Assembly: GCA_023313575.1 (NCBI GenBank)
Contig: JAJTTP010000023.1
Span: 550,732-614,731 of the forward strand
Length of the DNA: 64,000 nucleotides
Direction of reading: 5' to 3'
From: Eutypella sp. D-1
Lineage: Eukaryota; Ascomycota; Sordariomycetes; Xylariales; Diatrypaceae
Positions within the stretch are counted from its first letter, which is position 1. The number at the start of each line of letters is the position of its first letter. The position numbers and the translations under genes were made by a program. Below the pieces are notes generated by a model. The model saw only the letters and a list, made by a program, of their open reading frames with translations. It searched no databases and was not told where the DNA came from. Of this stretch, positions 48,501-59,785 are shown in pieces.

Positions 48501-48917
48501 AGACATCATGCTGCAACATGTTATAACTGCATAAATACGCAGCTGTTGGAACGTTGGCGTAATGTCAATTTAGTAGAAAACGGCCCCGAAGAGCAGGTAA
48601 AGTGAGGCCTATGGTTATCGATCAACCAATCCCATATGGATAACCCCCTGCTTGAGCGGCAAGGCGTCACTGGTGAGTATCCTCCGCCCCTGCAGTAGGG
48701 GGCTGGCAGTTGATCATGGGGAGCCATCAATAAAAGCTATCGGGACGTTCCATGGCGTACATACGCTATATCGCTTCCTGACTCTACGCTGTCTCCACAG
48801 ATTCGCCGACAAGGCTTCTACTTCTCCCAAATAATGTCTTGAATAAGCAGCACACCCATCTGCAGCTAGATATAAAGTTGGATAATTACCTTAAACATAA
48901 TAGAGAACAACCAAGAT
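45540..48917. other. Long intergenic region with a (GTG)n repeat
   Basis: 3.4 kb between divergent genes. It holds the SPE2-like promoter and a trinucleotide repeat at 46642-46665. A tRNA-like GGTTTGAATCC at about 48122-48132 has no matching acceptor stem. No gene recognised. Confidence 0.5.
46642..46665. repeat. (GTG)n microsatellite
   Basis: Eight consecutive GTG units are visible, with imperfect GGT/GTA units on both sides. Ordinary simple repeat in non-coding DNA. Confidence 0.9.
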
Positions 48918-50135
48918 ATGGGGCGACCGATACAGCAGCTCAAACTTCCGCACAGCAACGCGCCGACTCTCCAGCTCAGCCATCCGACGCCAGGCGAACA
49001 AATCCAGATCTGGACGAATTCCTGGGCGTCGTGGGGCGACTCCCTGGATCTCCCGGAGTATCTGAAAGAGTCGCAGTTCCTGACCACGATCCCGCTAGCG
49101 CGGGACGGTGGGATGACCAGCTGGGTCCTGGTCGACAAGACCCTCCCGCCAGACGAGCGCGCGATCCTCTGTTCCAGCGAGAGCTTCGCGAAGCGCGCGC
49201 TCGCGGGCGACGCGGACGGGACCGTGGACGAGGGTATCGTGCACGGGATCGCCAGCGTATTCTGCCAGCCGGACTACCGCAGCAGAGGCTACGCCGCCCG
49301 CCACATGCGGGAGCTCGCCAAGTACCTGCGGCTCTGGCAGTCGGATCGGGGTAGGATCCTCGGCAGCGTCCTGTACTCGGATATAGGAAAGGAGTATTAC
49401 GCGAAGCTCGGATGGCGTCCTCATCCCACCAATCTGCACTTGGACTTCCCGCCTACTACGAAGACCGATCCCGCGTCGTCTCATACCCCCATTGCCGTCG
49501 TCCGGCGGGTCGCGGAATGCGACCTCGCGGCGCTTTGCGCACGGGACGAGGCCATGATCCGTGCCGCACTGGCATGCCCCGCCCCGCCGGGCTCACGGAG
49601 ACGCGTCGCTATTCTGCCGGACCTCGATCATATGCTCTGGCACATTCGGAAGGAAGAATTTGCCACGCGCCATCTATTTGGTAAGGTTCCTCAGGCCAAA
49701 GGGGCCATTACCGGCCCAGCGGGAGACCAGGTCTGGGCTCTATGGACACATCGCTACTATGACCGCCCGGATGCGGCGGCCCGCGACAACGTGCTCTACA
49801 TTCTCCGTCTCGTCGTCGAGCGCGACAGCAGTGCAAATCAGGACCCGTCTTTAGTGGCAGGATTCGAGATGGACAGTCGTATGCATGCGGTGCAGGTCGG
49901 GTATCTGAAGGCTGTATTACAGACTGCGCAGGCGGAGGCTGCGGAGTGGAAGCTAGACCATGTCAAGTTGTGGGATCCGTCACCCTGGGTGAGGAGTGCT
50001 GTCGCACAGCTGGGCTTGGGTCACTCTGTCGTCGAGCGTCACGAGGACAGCATAGCGAGTAGCTTGTGGTATGGAGAACCGGACGACGGACCGCCGACGG
50101 CATGGATCAATAATGAACACTATGCTTGGTGCTGA
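48918..50135 (+). CDS. LYC1-like lysine N-acetyltransferase (GNAT fold), 405 aa
   Basis: LYC1 of yeasts acetylates free L-lysine with acetyl-CoA as the first step of lysine breakdown. A single exon from ATG at 48918. The N-terminal half has a GNAT domain with the acetyl-CoA loop in CQPDYRSRGYAARHMREL (about 116-133), preceded by a beta-strand VHGIASVF and followed by SVLYSDIGKEYYAKLGW, the typical end of the GNAT core. The C-terminal half (about 190-400) matches the fungal LYC1 layout: MLWHIRKEEFATRHLFG, WALWTHRYYD and a final NEHYAWC. Length is right for the family. Many fungal paralogues exist whose substrate is not lysine, so the substrate is uncertain. Confidence 0.88.
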   Translation: MGRPIQQLKLPHSNAPTLQLSHPTPGEQIQIWTNSWASWGDSLDLPEYLKESQFLTTIPLARDGGMTSWVLVDKTLPPDERAILCSSESFAKRALAGDADGTVDEGIVHGIASVFCQPDYRSRGYAARHMRELAKYLRLWQSDRGRILGSVLYSDIGKEYYAKLGWRPHPTNLHLDFPPTTKTDPASSHTPIAVVRRVAECDLAALCARDEAMIRAALACPAPPGSRRRVAILPDLDHMLWHIRKEEFATRHLFGKVPQAKGAITGPAGDQVWALWTHRYYDRPDAAARDNVLYILRLVVERDSSANQDPSLVAGFEMDSRMHAVQVGYLKAVLQTAQAEAAEWKLDHVKLWDPSPWVRSAVAQLGLGHSVVERHEDSIASSLWYGEPDDGPPTAWINNEHYAWC

Positions 50136-50816
50136 GTTTCAACTTCTGCGCCGGCTTAAAGGCTAGTCAAGTTAATTACGATGGGAGACTGGCGGGTATG
50201 AGGCGCTGATTTTGCTTCTAGATGAAAACCTGCTTAGATTCTAGGACGGAGGATCACGGCTATAGACAAGTGAGGATGGTTTTATGGCCTAGGGCTAGTC
50301 ATGCTGTTCAGCACAACCCTTGAGCGTCTATGAAAGCCATGCCATGTATATTGTTTAGCATCATACCCCCCTCGCGGAATACACTCTGTATTGTTGCAGC
50401 ATTCCAAGCCGTAAATTCTGTGCCGTCGTTAGAAGTTCGGATAACAAGAGGACGGCCTTTCTTTCCTTCCGAGCCCACTTATCCAGGTATTGAGAGTTCC
50501 TGATATAATTTCGCAGCCTGGAAGACTTATCGACCATTTACACAGATCGGCAACATGCATAGTATGTAAAAGTCCAGGTAGTGAGAGCAATGAACCAAGG
50601 CTCGAGCATCAAGCCACTACGTCTCCTTCCCCTTTTGTTCGCGATTGGGAGTTGCGGGGACTATCCGACCTTGTCCTATGTATGTGACGTGTAACGAATC
50701 GGCGTAGAGCTTACATATTTAAGCTATGTGCCAAGAGCACGTCCGTAACGAGTCCCCAACGTATTAGCCCCCTCGACGAACATTCGCTCCCTTTCCCAAT
50801 TGCCATCGCCAACGGC
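50136..50816. other. Intergenic, nothing recognised
   Basis: About 680 bp between the two acetyltransferase genes; only short frames. Confidence 0.5.
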
Positions 50817-50825
50817 TATATATAA
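50817..50825 (+). promoter_or_regulatory. TATA box (TATATATAA)
   Basis: A TATATATAA run lies 108 bp before the ATG at 50933 and is followed by an A-rich leader. Position and sequence fit a core promoter; not proven. Confidence 0.45.
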
Positions 50826-50932
50826 CTCACACCAACACTAAGTAATACTATCTAGCAACCAAACAAGCCCAAACTTCCGAACCAAAAGAAAAAAAAAGAG
50901 CGAGCCCATCATCGCGCCACGGGGAAGAAGAA

Positions 50933-51737
50933 ATGCCACTACACTTAGCCATCGCGCAGCGCGCCGACGCAAGCCGGATCGCCGAGATCCACATGGCGGC
51001 CTTCGGGACCAACGCGATGCTAAGGGCGCAATTCCCTACCACCGGGCTGCGCGAGGGCGTGCGGGGCGCGGTCGAGATGAAGGCGCTGGCCGACATCGAG
51101 GACGCGAAGACGACCGTGCTGGTGGTTCGAGACGTCCCGGAGTCAGACGACGGCCCCAAAAACGAGGACGGCGGCGGGGCGTTAGATAGCGTTGAGGATG
51201 TGGGAGGGCTTGTCGTCGCGTTCGCGAAGTGGTCGCACCCGGTGCCTGAGGGCGGGGACGAGGAGTACGCGGAGCCGCCGTGGGTATGGCCGGAGGGGAC
51301 GAACTGGGACGTTCTGGAGGGCTGGGCGAGGAAGTCGGAGGAAGCGCAGGAGAGGGCACTCGGTCGGACGCCCTGCTATCGTACGTAAACGTTGAAAAAC
51401 AAAATACAATACCTTCCCTTTCTATCCTTCTTTCATTCTCCTTCCTCACGGGCCTAGCTCTAGCTCCGTCTAATGCGATCCACACGCAGGACTCACATTT
51501 ATAGCGACGGACCCGGCGCACGAGGGCCGCGGGGCGGCTTCGCTGCTCGTGGGGTGGGGGATGCGGCAGTGCGAGATTGATGGTGCGCCGGCGTATCTCG
51601 AGAGCACGCTCGAGGCTGTCGATTTCTATAAAAATCGCGGATTCACGCCTTTGGAAACCTTCTCGTTGGATGTGAGCCATGTCGGGTGTGGTATTTACAG
51701 TGAGACTAGTTTTGTCTACCGACCTGGTCGGAAATGA
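50933..51737 (+). CDS. GNAT-family N-acetyltransferase, 226 aa, two exons
   Basis: Exons 50933-51380 and 51505-51737 join in phase 1 through a 124-bp intron (GTACGTAA...TTATAG). The join produces CYPTDPAHEGRGAASLLVGWG, the acetyl-CoA binding loop of GNAT motif A (Q/R-x-x-G-x-G/A; about residues 151-167). The chain goes on with AYLESTLEAVDFYKNRGF, a motif B pattern. The N-terminal IAQRADASRIAEIHMAAFG is the usual opening of fungal small GNATs. Exon 1 ends in a long acidic insert (ESDDGPKNEDGGG). Length is normal. The substrate is unknown. It lies 0.8 kb from the LYC1-like gene on the same strand, but the two are probably transcribed separately. Confidence 0.87.
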
Positions 51738-52039
51738 GGGCATGGATGAGGTTGGACGTTGGGGTTCGGGGCAGCTCAGGACGGATAAAGCATACTTCTT
51801 GGTACCTGCATTATTTGATCTAGGACGTAGGATTAGATAGGGGACTAGAACATGGGTAATCGTGTATCAACAATTAAACTTTTGACTACTAGATTATTGC
51901 CATGAAGGAACTATCATTGAGGCGTCGCGCTTAATTTCATTGCCCATTCTATTGCTAATAGATGCTATGATGTCTGCCTCGTATGGTCCCATCTATCCCG
52001 TATATGAAACCGAGTCTAGTCCGATGCTTAAAGCTGAAG

Positions 52040-53038
52040 TCACGCCCGTTGCTCAATCGTCGCAATTATATCCTGTGTTAGTCTCCTGAAGATGGGCTCA
52101 AGCGAGCAACTTCGGTATTTCACGGCCAAAAGGCTTGCGTCCTTGACCTCTCCCTCTCCTTCCTGCCCTACCGGCTCCTTCCGACCGTTTGTCGGCTGTG
52201 AGAACTCCTGGCCATTGACTACGGTACCTTGGGGGTACACCGGCCTCCTCCCGGTCTCAATCAGCATCACGAACTGGGGGTCGATAGGCACGACACCCAG
52301 GAAGGGCACATTGAAATCCTGCGCCATCACCTGGCCTCCGCCCTTGCCGAAAATGTTGGTGCACTCCGCGCAGTGAGGGCAGACGAAGCCCGTCATGTTC
52401 TCGATAACGCCGATGACTTGGATGTTCGTCTTGACGCAGAAGTTCAACTCCTTCCTGACGTCGGCCGTGGCTACTGCCTGGGGCGTAGTCACCACCACCG
52501 CGCCGGCGACCTGTCCCGGGAGCGCCTCTTTCAGCAGCGTCTCCGCCAGCGAGATGTGTTCGTCCGACGTGCCCGGGGGGGTGTCAATGAGGAGGTAATC
52601 TAGTTCACCCCAGAGGACGTCGGAGAGAAACTGGCGGACCATGGCGGTTTTCTTGGGGCCACGCCACACCACCGCGTCGCCTCGGCTCTGCAACAGGAAG
52701 CCCAGACTCATGCACTTCAGGTCGCCGATGCCGGCCTCGGGATCTGCGCTATGCACGGGCACGGGTAGCCAACCGCCGGGCGCGGACGTGACCTTTGCAT
52801 TCTCCACGTTGAACATGCGCGGCATTGATGGACCCGTGAGATCGACATCGAGGACACCGACGGAATTCCCCGCAAGTGATAGCGACAGGGCCAGTTGCGT
52901 CGTCACGGATGATTTTCCGACGCCGCCTTTGCCGGATAGCACCTGTATGCTTGGTTAGTTTTCTCAAATCCGGCAAGGGAAATGCTACAATGTATAGGGA
53001 CATACCAGGACTATATGTTTGACTTTTGAAAGAGACAT
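52040..53038 (-). CDS. CFD1: Cytosolic Fe-S cluster assembly factor CFD1-like P-loop ATPase, 311 aa
   Basis: In yeast CFD1 pairs with NBP35 as the scaffold on which [4Fe-4S] clusters form in the cytosol. Exons 53038-53006 and 52942-52040 (minus) join in phase 0 through a 63-bp intron (GTATGT...ACTAACCAAGCATACAG, with a near-perfect branch site), giving [23 protein letters not shown]. The deviant Walker A is GKGGVGKSS (15-23); [11 protein letters not shown] and [13 protein letters not shown] (Walker B region) follow. The cluster-binding CPHC at 199-202 is followed by a further Cys at 205. The absence of the N-terminal Cys-rich ferredoxin-like part separates CFD1 from NBP35. A variable insert ([14 protein letters not shown]) lies near the C-terminus. 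Length fits. Confidence 0.95.
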
Positions 53039-54287
53039 GATCAGGATGGTATCTAGGTAACAACCTGCTGCGCAGTCGCGATGCAATGTATCCAGAAATA
53101 GACTGCGTATCAAGTAGATGGATGATACAGGGTTAAATTGTTGTTTTCCTCCTTGCCGATAGAAGATGTTTGTTTAAGGGTTCAGGGTGGTTTGTAGAGA
53201 GACATGATGCATCGCATCTTTGGTCTAGAGACTCTTCTTCATTTTGGGGTTGTGACGAGAAAGAACTTTGGAAGTTGCTCGGACTATTTCGGCGTCTAAC
53301 CTTACCAACTACCAACTACCCAAATATTTGAGTGTGCATTTATCAGCATTGTTGAGCCACAGCCCCTCCTTGCGCTACTGCAAAGATGAGTCAGCAGAAT
53401 GATGTAATTTCTCCACGGCAATTCAGCCACATATGGAAAACACTCGCGTGAACCAGCCACAGCGAAGAATCTCCCCGACTCCTTAACTATGAGACTCCTA
53501 ACTGGCCTAACAGTATATGGCTGCACTCGCTGACTCGCCCTTGCCTCCCACTTCCATCAATCAGCTCCGTCAGCCCCGTCCCAGCCTGGGGGGTCAGGGG
53601 GTTTAGGGGGAAGTGGCGCTCGGGCCTGTCGGAGCACCTGGTCTCTCCCCAGGCCTGGGTTCATGCAAGGAATTGACTTTTTCAGATGTTAGCGCTGGAA
53701 TTGACCAACTAAAACGGACTTAAATTCAACTAATGACGCCTGGCCAGGTGGGCCAAACGGTGGATTTTAGGCCTAGTAGCCCTGTTGACTGCCCCTTATA
53801 GCCCTCGTTCCCCCTGAATGATCGCTGAATAGTGGCTGAAAGGTCGCTAAATGGTCAGCGCCAAATTCGCGGTCGGGTCGGTCGTGTTTCTTGTTATAAC
53901 ATAATATGTAACTTTATCCTGCCATTGTAACAGATGAACGGTTCGTTCACTTGTTTCGTCTCAAACAAATTGCGACATAATCTCCTTGGCACTCAGCCTT
54001 CACACACAGCTTACAGAAAAGAAACACAGACAAGAGATAGAAAGAAGAAGAACAGAGAAGAGAAGTTGGCATTGGCAACGATGGCCTCCTTATGCTTGTC
54101 CATTGAATATCATCGTCTTCCTATTATAGCCTGAGAGCATCCAACGGAAGTTTAGGATTTCTCGGGTTTGTTCACGGCTGCTCCGGCCGGTATCATAAAT
54201 TCCTCTTTACCCACCTGCGTACTTGCGTACTTGCCTACGTGCTTTATTACATGTTCTTCAAGCCATGTGAATACGCCCTCCATCAAT
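53039..54287. promoter_or_regulatory. Divergent intergenic region, CFD1-like and adaptor-motif genes
   Basis: 1.25 kb between two divergent start codons. It must hold both promoters. No specific site is assigned. Confidence 0.4.
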
Positions 54288-56798
54288 ATGGACAACCCTT
54301 GGGCCTCACCATGGACCACCACCGATTCTCCTTCCAGGAACGAACTCGTACCCCCGTCACCACCCAGAGCCCTATTAAGCCCTCCCCCGAGAGCCTTGGT
54401 CGGTAGTTTGTCGACCTCCCCTGCCCAATCGCCGTGGGTTGAAGATGATGGATTTAGGGACTGGCTGGGCCCGGACTCAACGCCGAATAAGAAACATTTA
54501 TCAGATTTGGGGGTATGGGGAGATGCTGCCTCGCTACGCCAACCCTCGCCGACTCCGAGACACGACGGATCCGGGAGAGCGAGCCCGAGCCCCTTGGCCT
54601 GGCCCAGCAGCACTGCGACCTCACCAGGACTGAAACCTCTTCCGCGTTCGAGAACCTCTTCCATTTTCCGAGGGAACTCCCCCGATCCATGGGCCGCAGA
54701 GTTGTCTTTGAAGAGGAGGGACACCGTATCGTCGTTTTCTTTGAGCATACATGAGGACACCGCTTTTAAATTAGATAACCCACCCAAGGGTCCGGCGCAT
54801 CCGGCCCAGTTCGACATAGAAGAAGAAGAAGATATAAACGGCCTTGGTATAAAAGGCCTAAATTTGGATAACGAAGCAGCGCCCGTGATCGCCGAGGACA
54901 AACCTGATGTCTCGAGAGTGCAGCAACCGACAGCTGAGACCACGATTGCTCAAGCAACGGACGAGCCGGAGCCGACAACCGCCACCAAGCCAACCCCAGG
55001 CGACAAGATACCAGATGCTTCTCCCCGGCCCTCGTCGACCTTTTCCCGTTCCGTCGGACAAGACCTAGACCGGCAAGACTCTCCCATAACCTCCATTGAC
55101 GAGGACCCTAAACTCAATCTGCAGGCTCCGCCTCGGAAGACAACTGGAAAAGTACAAGAACTCGTTGGAAAATACGACGACCTCACCAAGGCGTCCATAG
55201 CTGAACCATCGCTGACCGAGAGACGGGAAACCTCACAGCGCACAAACGGAATAGGCACTTCCGCCAGTATCGAAGAAACTGCAGAAGGCGATGATGACGG
55301 AGCAGATTTTGGTGACTTCGAGGACGTCGCGCAAGATGAAGGGCGCACCAATGCCGATGCCAACTCGAATTCCGCCGCACCCGACCGACCCTCCACTCCT
55401 GCAGCTCACCTCACGAATGACCCTCCCCCAACGCCAGGGACGAATTCCACGAGTCATCAAAGCCCATTTACCAAGGCTAGTGCGGCAGCGGTAGCTCAGC
55501 TACTCGAGAAGTTCGGACCGATCACTTTCGACGTCGACCCGGGGACGGCCGATAAGCTGTTCCCAGCCGCAGACACGCAACAAGACGAGACGGAAACACG
55601 CGCCGATATTCCCGACTGCGTCATAACCAACACCTTCGATACGATCTCCGAGCGGAAAGCCTGGTACCGCATCTCACGCTACGGATCGAAACGGAAACAC
55701 GACTCAGGACACGGCGAGGGTTATCATACGGTCACATGGCCCGGCTCGGAGGTGCGCGGTGACACGATGAAGATTGTGAGGCGGTGGATGGAAGAAGACT
55801 CATACACCGGGAGGGCGACGCTAGGCGGTAGCAAGCGGACGAGTGTCTTCAACTGGGACTTGGACTCCGCCGCCCCCGTCGACCTAAACGTAGTATTCGG
55901 CCGCAAGGCAGCGCACTCGCGGAAGACCTCGATGCAAAAGGGGCATAGCGCCACGCAGTCGGTCCAGTCCAATGGACCGCCGAGCGCGTCCTTGTCAGGA
56001 CCCAGAGTCTCGACTAGCTCGCTTCATACGAACGAGGGGCCTTCAACCCCGATCGCGAACTTTGGGTGGAACTCACATAGTACCGAGTCGCCGAATTTGC
56101 ACCCGGCGGTTCCAATTGAGAACCAGCGGCAATCGATCGAGACTCCGCCAATCCAGCCGGCGCCGCCGGCTTTGAGCGCTCGCGCAAAAGCCGTACCGTC
56201 GCCTATCCAGCTACCACAATCGCTACCAGTCAAGGCGGATGAGATACCGGGTGGTGGTGACGAAGATAATGATAACGATGATGACGACGACGATGACTGG
56301 GGTGAGATGGTGTCCTCGCCCGTGGTTGAGGCCCAGCCTTCGATCGAGCAGGTGATGTCGCCACTCGGCCCCGGCCCAGCACCACAACACCCCCAATCAC
56401 AGCAGCCGACAGCGGGCTCACCAGCTCTTCCCAATATCGCGTCCCCGGCGGCCGGTACTCCGCTGTCGTTTGCCGACTTTTCAATCTTCGACGCGCCTAT
56501 GAAGAGCCCCCCCATCACACAGCTGCAGCCCTCGCCTATGATATCGCCTATGCTACCTCCAGAGCCTAGAACGCCTGTCGAAGCTACGGCAAGTGCGGCT
56601 GTTGCCGCCGCTGCCCCTGTATCTTCCCATACTCGGGAAGTCCAAGTCACGGTCCCGATCCCGGCTTCGGCCCCTGCTCCGGTGCCGCCAAAATCCGCAC
56701 TCCAGCCCATCGAGGAGATAGCCACGGAGCAGGAACAAGACGAGATTGTGCGAGAGATCGTGCGGAATTTACCGGACCTATCATACATGCTCCGGTGA
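54288..56798 (+). CDS. Large disordered protein with adaptor-type acidic Phe motif, 836 aa
   Basis: Single open frame; the start MDNPWASPW is the first ATG in the frame. The chain is mostly Ser/Pro/Thr/Asp-rich and disordered. Acidic aromatic motifs stand out: GADFGDFEDV near residue 340, of the kind that binds ear domains of clathrin adaptors, and DDDDDWGEMVSSP near residue 660. One conserved-looking ordered block lies between (about 440-550: ITNTFDTISERKAWYRISRYG, then YHTVTWPGSEVRGDTMKIVRRWMEED). The C-terminus ends EIVREIVRNLPDLSYML. The combination recalls accessory proteins of AP-1/clathrin traffic such as yeast Laa2 or animal aftiphilin, but I cannot prove homology. Treat as a conserved fungal protein of unknown function. 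Confidence 0.75.
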   Translation: MDNPWASPWTTTDSPSRNELVPPSPPRALLSPPPRALVGSLSTSPAQSPWVEDDGFRDWLGPDSTPNKKHLSDLGVWGDAASLRQPSPTPRHDGSGRASPSPLAWPSSTATSPGLKPLPRSRTSSIFRGNSPDPWAAELSLKRRDTVSSFSLSIHEDTAFKLDNPPKGPAHPAQFDIEEEEDINGLGIKGLNLDNEAAPVIAEDKPDVSRVQQPTAETTIAQATDEPEPTTATKPTPGDKIPDASPRPSSTFSRSVGQDLDRQDSPITSIDEDPKLNLQAPPRKTTGKVQELVGKYDDLTKASIAEPSLTERRETSQRTNGIGTSASIEETAEGDDDGADFGDFEDVAQDEGRTNADANSNSAAPDRPSTPAAHLTNDPPPTPGTNSTSHQSPFTKASAAAVAQLLEKFGPITFDVDPGTADKLFPAADTQQDETETRADIPDCVITNTFDTISERKAWYRISRYGSKRKHDSGHGEGYHTVTWPGSEVRGDTMKIVRRWMEEDSYTGRATLGGSKRTSVFNWDLDSAAPVDLNVVFGRKAAHSRKTSMQKGHSATQSVQSNGPPSASLSGPRVSTSSLHTNEGPSTPIANFGWNSHSTESPNLHPAVPIENQRQSIETPPIQPAPPALSARAKAVPSPIQLPQSLPVKADEIPGGGDEDNDNDDDDDDDWGEMVSSPVVEAQPSIEQVMSPLGPGPAPQHPQSQQPTAGSPALPNIASPAAGTPLSFADFSIFDAPMKSPPITQLQPSPMISPMLPPEPRTPVEATASAAVAAAAPVSSHTREVQVTVPIPASAPAPVPPKSALQPIEEIATEQEQDEIVREIVRNLPDLSYMLR

Positions 56799-57891
56799 CG
56801 ATGATTGTGGGTGGCTTTTGTTCTTCTCCCATTGAGAAAGCGCATGGTGGACCGACGACAGATATTTTTTACGAAGCATATATGTATAACGCACCTTGTA
56901 CAACTGTACACGATGGCCCTGTGGTATTTTTACACCTCGAGCCTTTCTTTGCTACTACGATTATCATTACATACGACCTGGTTGATTAATTTTGTCTTTA
57001 CACACACATGCTGGATAGCAAACCAAAAAGCATAGGCGTGGGCGTTTCTGGTGTCGCGGGGAAGGCATGTATCTATTCATCATTGGGGACATTTAACGTC
57101 TGGATATATATAACAATCTTACATAAACGTACGTGGCAATGTATACTCAAGATCTTTTAGGGGGCGTTATAATGGGTACGAAATGATCACGTAAACGAGC
57201 GCTGTTTTATAGACGCAGGTATATAGATATATATACATATACACATGACCACATATGCACCAACTTGAACGGTCCTATACGAAGTAGGCATACTGTGTAT
57301 TTGTTGTGATAACCTATTATATGATCCAAGACAGGAATTTGGTGCGTTACTAATCACTAAGAGCCACCTACGCCAACCTTTAACCACGACCAAGCCTTCG
57401 AGAAACACCGGGACGAAAAGTATTCACGTCATAGATCCTTATCTATGCCACGCATCCATGCCTTGTTGGACTATACTTCCAGTCCGTCCAGCCGATGGGG
57501 ATCTAGCCTGAACCCGGAGCCCGCACAACCGTCTAGGCCTCGACGGCCTTCTGCACGCCGATCTCTGCGGATGCCGTTCCGTCCCCTCAAGTCGGAAGAC
57601 CCTTTCAAGCAACGACTGGTGTTCGATGCTGGGAGGCTATTCATCTTCCTGTCACACCCTATGGGTTGCTAAAGGATACATCGTTTATAGCAGAAACACA
57701 TTACAATGTCACGAATATCTACCGAAACACATCACCGGGAACGTTAAATGAGGGGTATATTATCATCTACAGCGTGCATCGTCACCGCCAACCAACTAGC
57801 TCAACCTTTTTCAGTTGGCCTTTGTTCAGCTCCTTCATTCCAATCATACTCGAGATGGCCATTCTCATCCAGTCAATCCACCGTAGCGGAT
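56799..57891. other. Intergenic between convergent genes
   Basis: 1.1 kb between two converging genes. A plus-strand 75-codon frame at 57445-57672 (Arg/Pro/Ser-rich) has no support. Nothing else recognised. Confidence 0.5.
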
Positions 57892-59785
57892 CTAAGCCTT
57901 AGAAGTTGGACGGGACACTGGCACCGGCTCACCACCGAGGTTCTTGCCCTTGAAGCCAGACTTGGCGATGGTATTCCACTTGTCCTCCTCTTTGTCGAGG
58001 TGGCGGAAGCAGATCCAGAAGCCGACACCTCCGACGAAGGCCAGGCAGGCTATGACGGTGTAGTTCCAGACGAGCAGGGGGTCCTTGGATAGAGGCACGA
58101 AAGCCTGGCCGACGGCGGAGGCGAAGGCGCTCATGAACAGGTTGATCGACATCACGAGGGACTTCATGTTCTCGGGTGCCTTGGAGAAAGCGTACTCATA
58201 CGAAGTGACGTTGGTGAAGATCTCGGAGATACCGATCAGAATGTACGGCAAGCACTGAGCCCAGACGTTGATGGGCGCAAGGCAGTCCCCGACGCTCAGC
58301 TCCGGGTGAGAACTAGGGTGCGAACCGCAGGGACTCATCCAGTAGATGTACTGCTGCATTACAGCCGCCGCTACCATGGACGCCGCGCCGAAGAAGAAAC
58401 CAACCGTCATACGCTTGATCGGGGTAAAGGGGAAGCCCAACTTGCGGAAGGTGGGGTAGATGATATGGTCAAAGATGGGAACCATGATGATGATAGAGAT
58501 GGGGTTGAGGTTCTGGATAATGTCGTTAGGGACACCGTGGCGCTCCAGGGTCGCGGCCTGCGAAGTCAGGTTTCCGGTCATCTGGTTATAGGCCAGGTGA
58601 AACAAAGGCAAGAAGAGGAAAACCTTGCAGGCCATAAGTCCACGACGGACTTCATCAACCCAGGCATCGTCGTAGGTCATCCAAACAGGGCGGTTGGTCA
58701 CAGGAACATTCGAGGGCCGGACGACGTCCCAGGAAAAGCTGCCCCAGCTCAACCACTTGCCCTTCATGGCATAGATGAACATCCGCATGAACTTGGACAG
58801 GACGGAGCCCGTGGGCGGGGAGAGCCTATAGGACTTGCGACAGAAGAACAGGACCACCGGCGCAATGCAGAACAGAATGGTGGGGAGCAGGAACGCGAGC
58901 CAGAAGCCGATGAACTTCTCGACGTAGACCATGGAGATCTGCCCACAAACGGACCCAATGTTGATGGCGAAGTAGAAGTATAGGAAGATGCGAGTGTTGG
59001 TGACCGCGGGGTCAACAATAACACGCTCGCCGCCCTTCAGCTCGATTACACGCATCCTGGTGTCCCGGTTCTGCTCTGCTAGGAGGGGCGAAATGTTGGC
59101 CTTGAAGAAACCCGTACCCGTGCAGAGAATCAGCAAGCCAACAATGAAGCAGCCGAAGGCGCCGCTCTGATTTCGGAGAACAGAGGGTATGGAGGCAACG
59201 ACGAGGATAATGTGGGCCAGCGTCGAGATACCAATGGCCATGTGAATGACCTTATAACGGCCGAAGTGGGCATCAGCGAGGTAAGCACTGCAGCTTGGTT
59301 AGTCTCTGCTCGTCTTCTCCGCGTACCACGTCAGTGGCACAGTCTATAGCCGAAGTCACTCACCCAACGAGAGGCATCAGATAAGCAAAGAACTGGTTGA
59401 ACAGGCCGATGGCGACGGATGCTTGAAGACCCCGGTTAAGAGCACCAGGTTGCCCATTCGGACTGGGATCGTGTCCCGTTTCCGATCCCTCAGGCAATGG
59501 CCACTGGACGAAGTTGGTGTACAGAACAGCCGACCCGTAATAAGAGAAACGCTCGCACAGCTCGCAAAAAGCGATGGTAAAAGCGGCCCAAGGAATTTTA
59601 CCGGACACGCGGCGCAGCGTGTTCATCTCCTCCTCGGTCGGCTCATCGTCGTGGTAGAGGTCGTCGGACCCAGTTGTCTCAGTGGTCGCACGGAGCTTCT
59701 CTACATCGATCGAACCGCGGGCAGCGGGAGGGTTAATGAGGGTGGTCTTGGCGATCTCCGCCGTGTCTACAGCGTCGGGGTTCAT
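57892..59785 (-). CDS. PTR2: Proton-coupled oligopeptide transporter (POT/PTR2 family), 605 aa
   Basis: Imports di- and tripeptides with protons across the plasma membrane (major facilitator fold). Exons 59785-59364 and 59287-57892 (minus) join in phase 2 through a 76-bp intron (GTGAGT...AGCTGCAG), giving MPLVGAYLADAHFGRYKVI, a family hallmark. The first PTR signature is CELCERFSYYG (74-84); the second is FLYFYFAINIGSVCGQI, after the loop. Many hydrophobic spans follow, including MTVGFFFGAASMVAAAVMQQYIYW and GISEIFTNVTSYEYAFSKAP. A polar N-terminus of about 60 aa is usual in fungal members. ATG 59785 is chosen because the longer open frame upstream has no further ATG in frame. Nitrogen regulation is typical of the family, but I did not identify a site. 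Confidence 0.95.
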
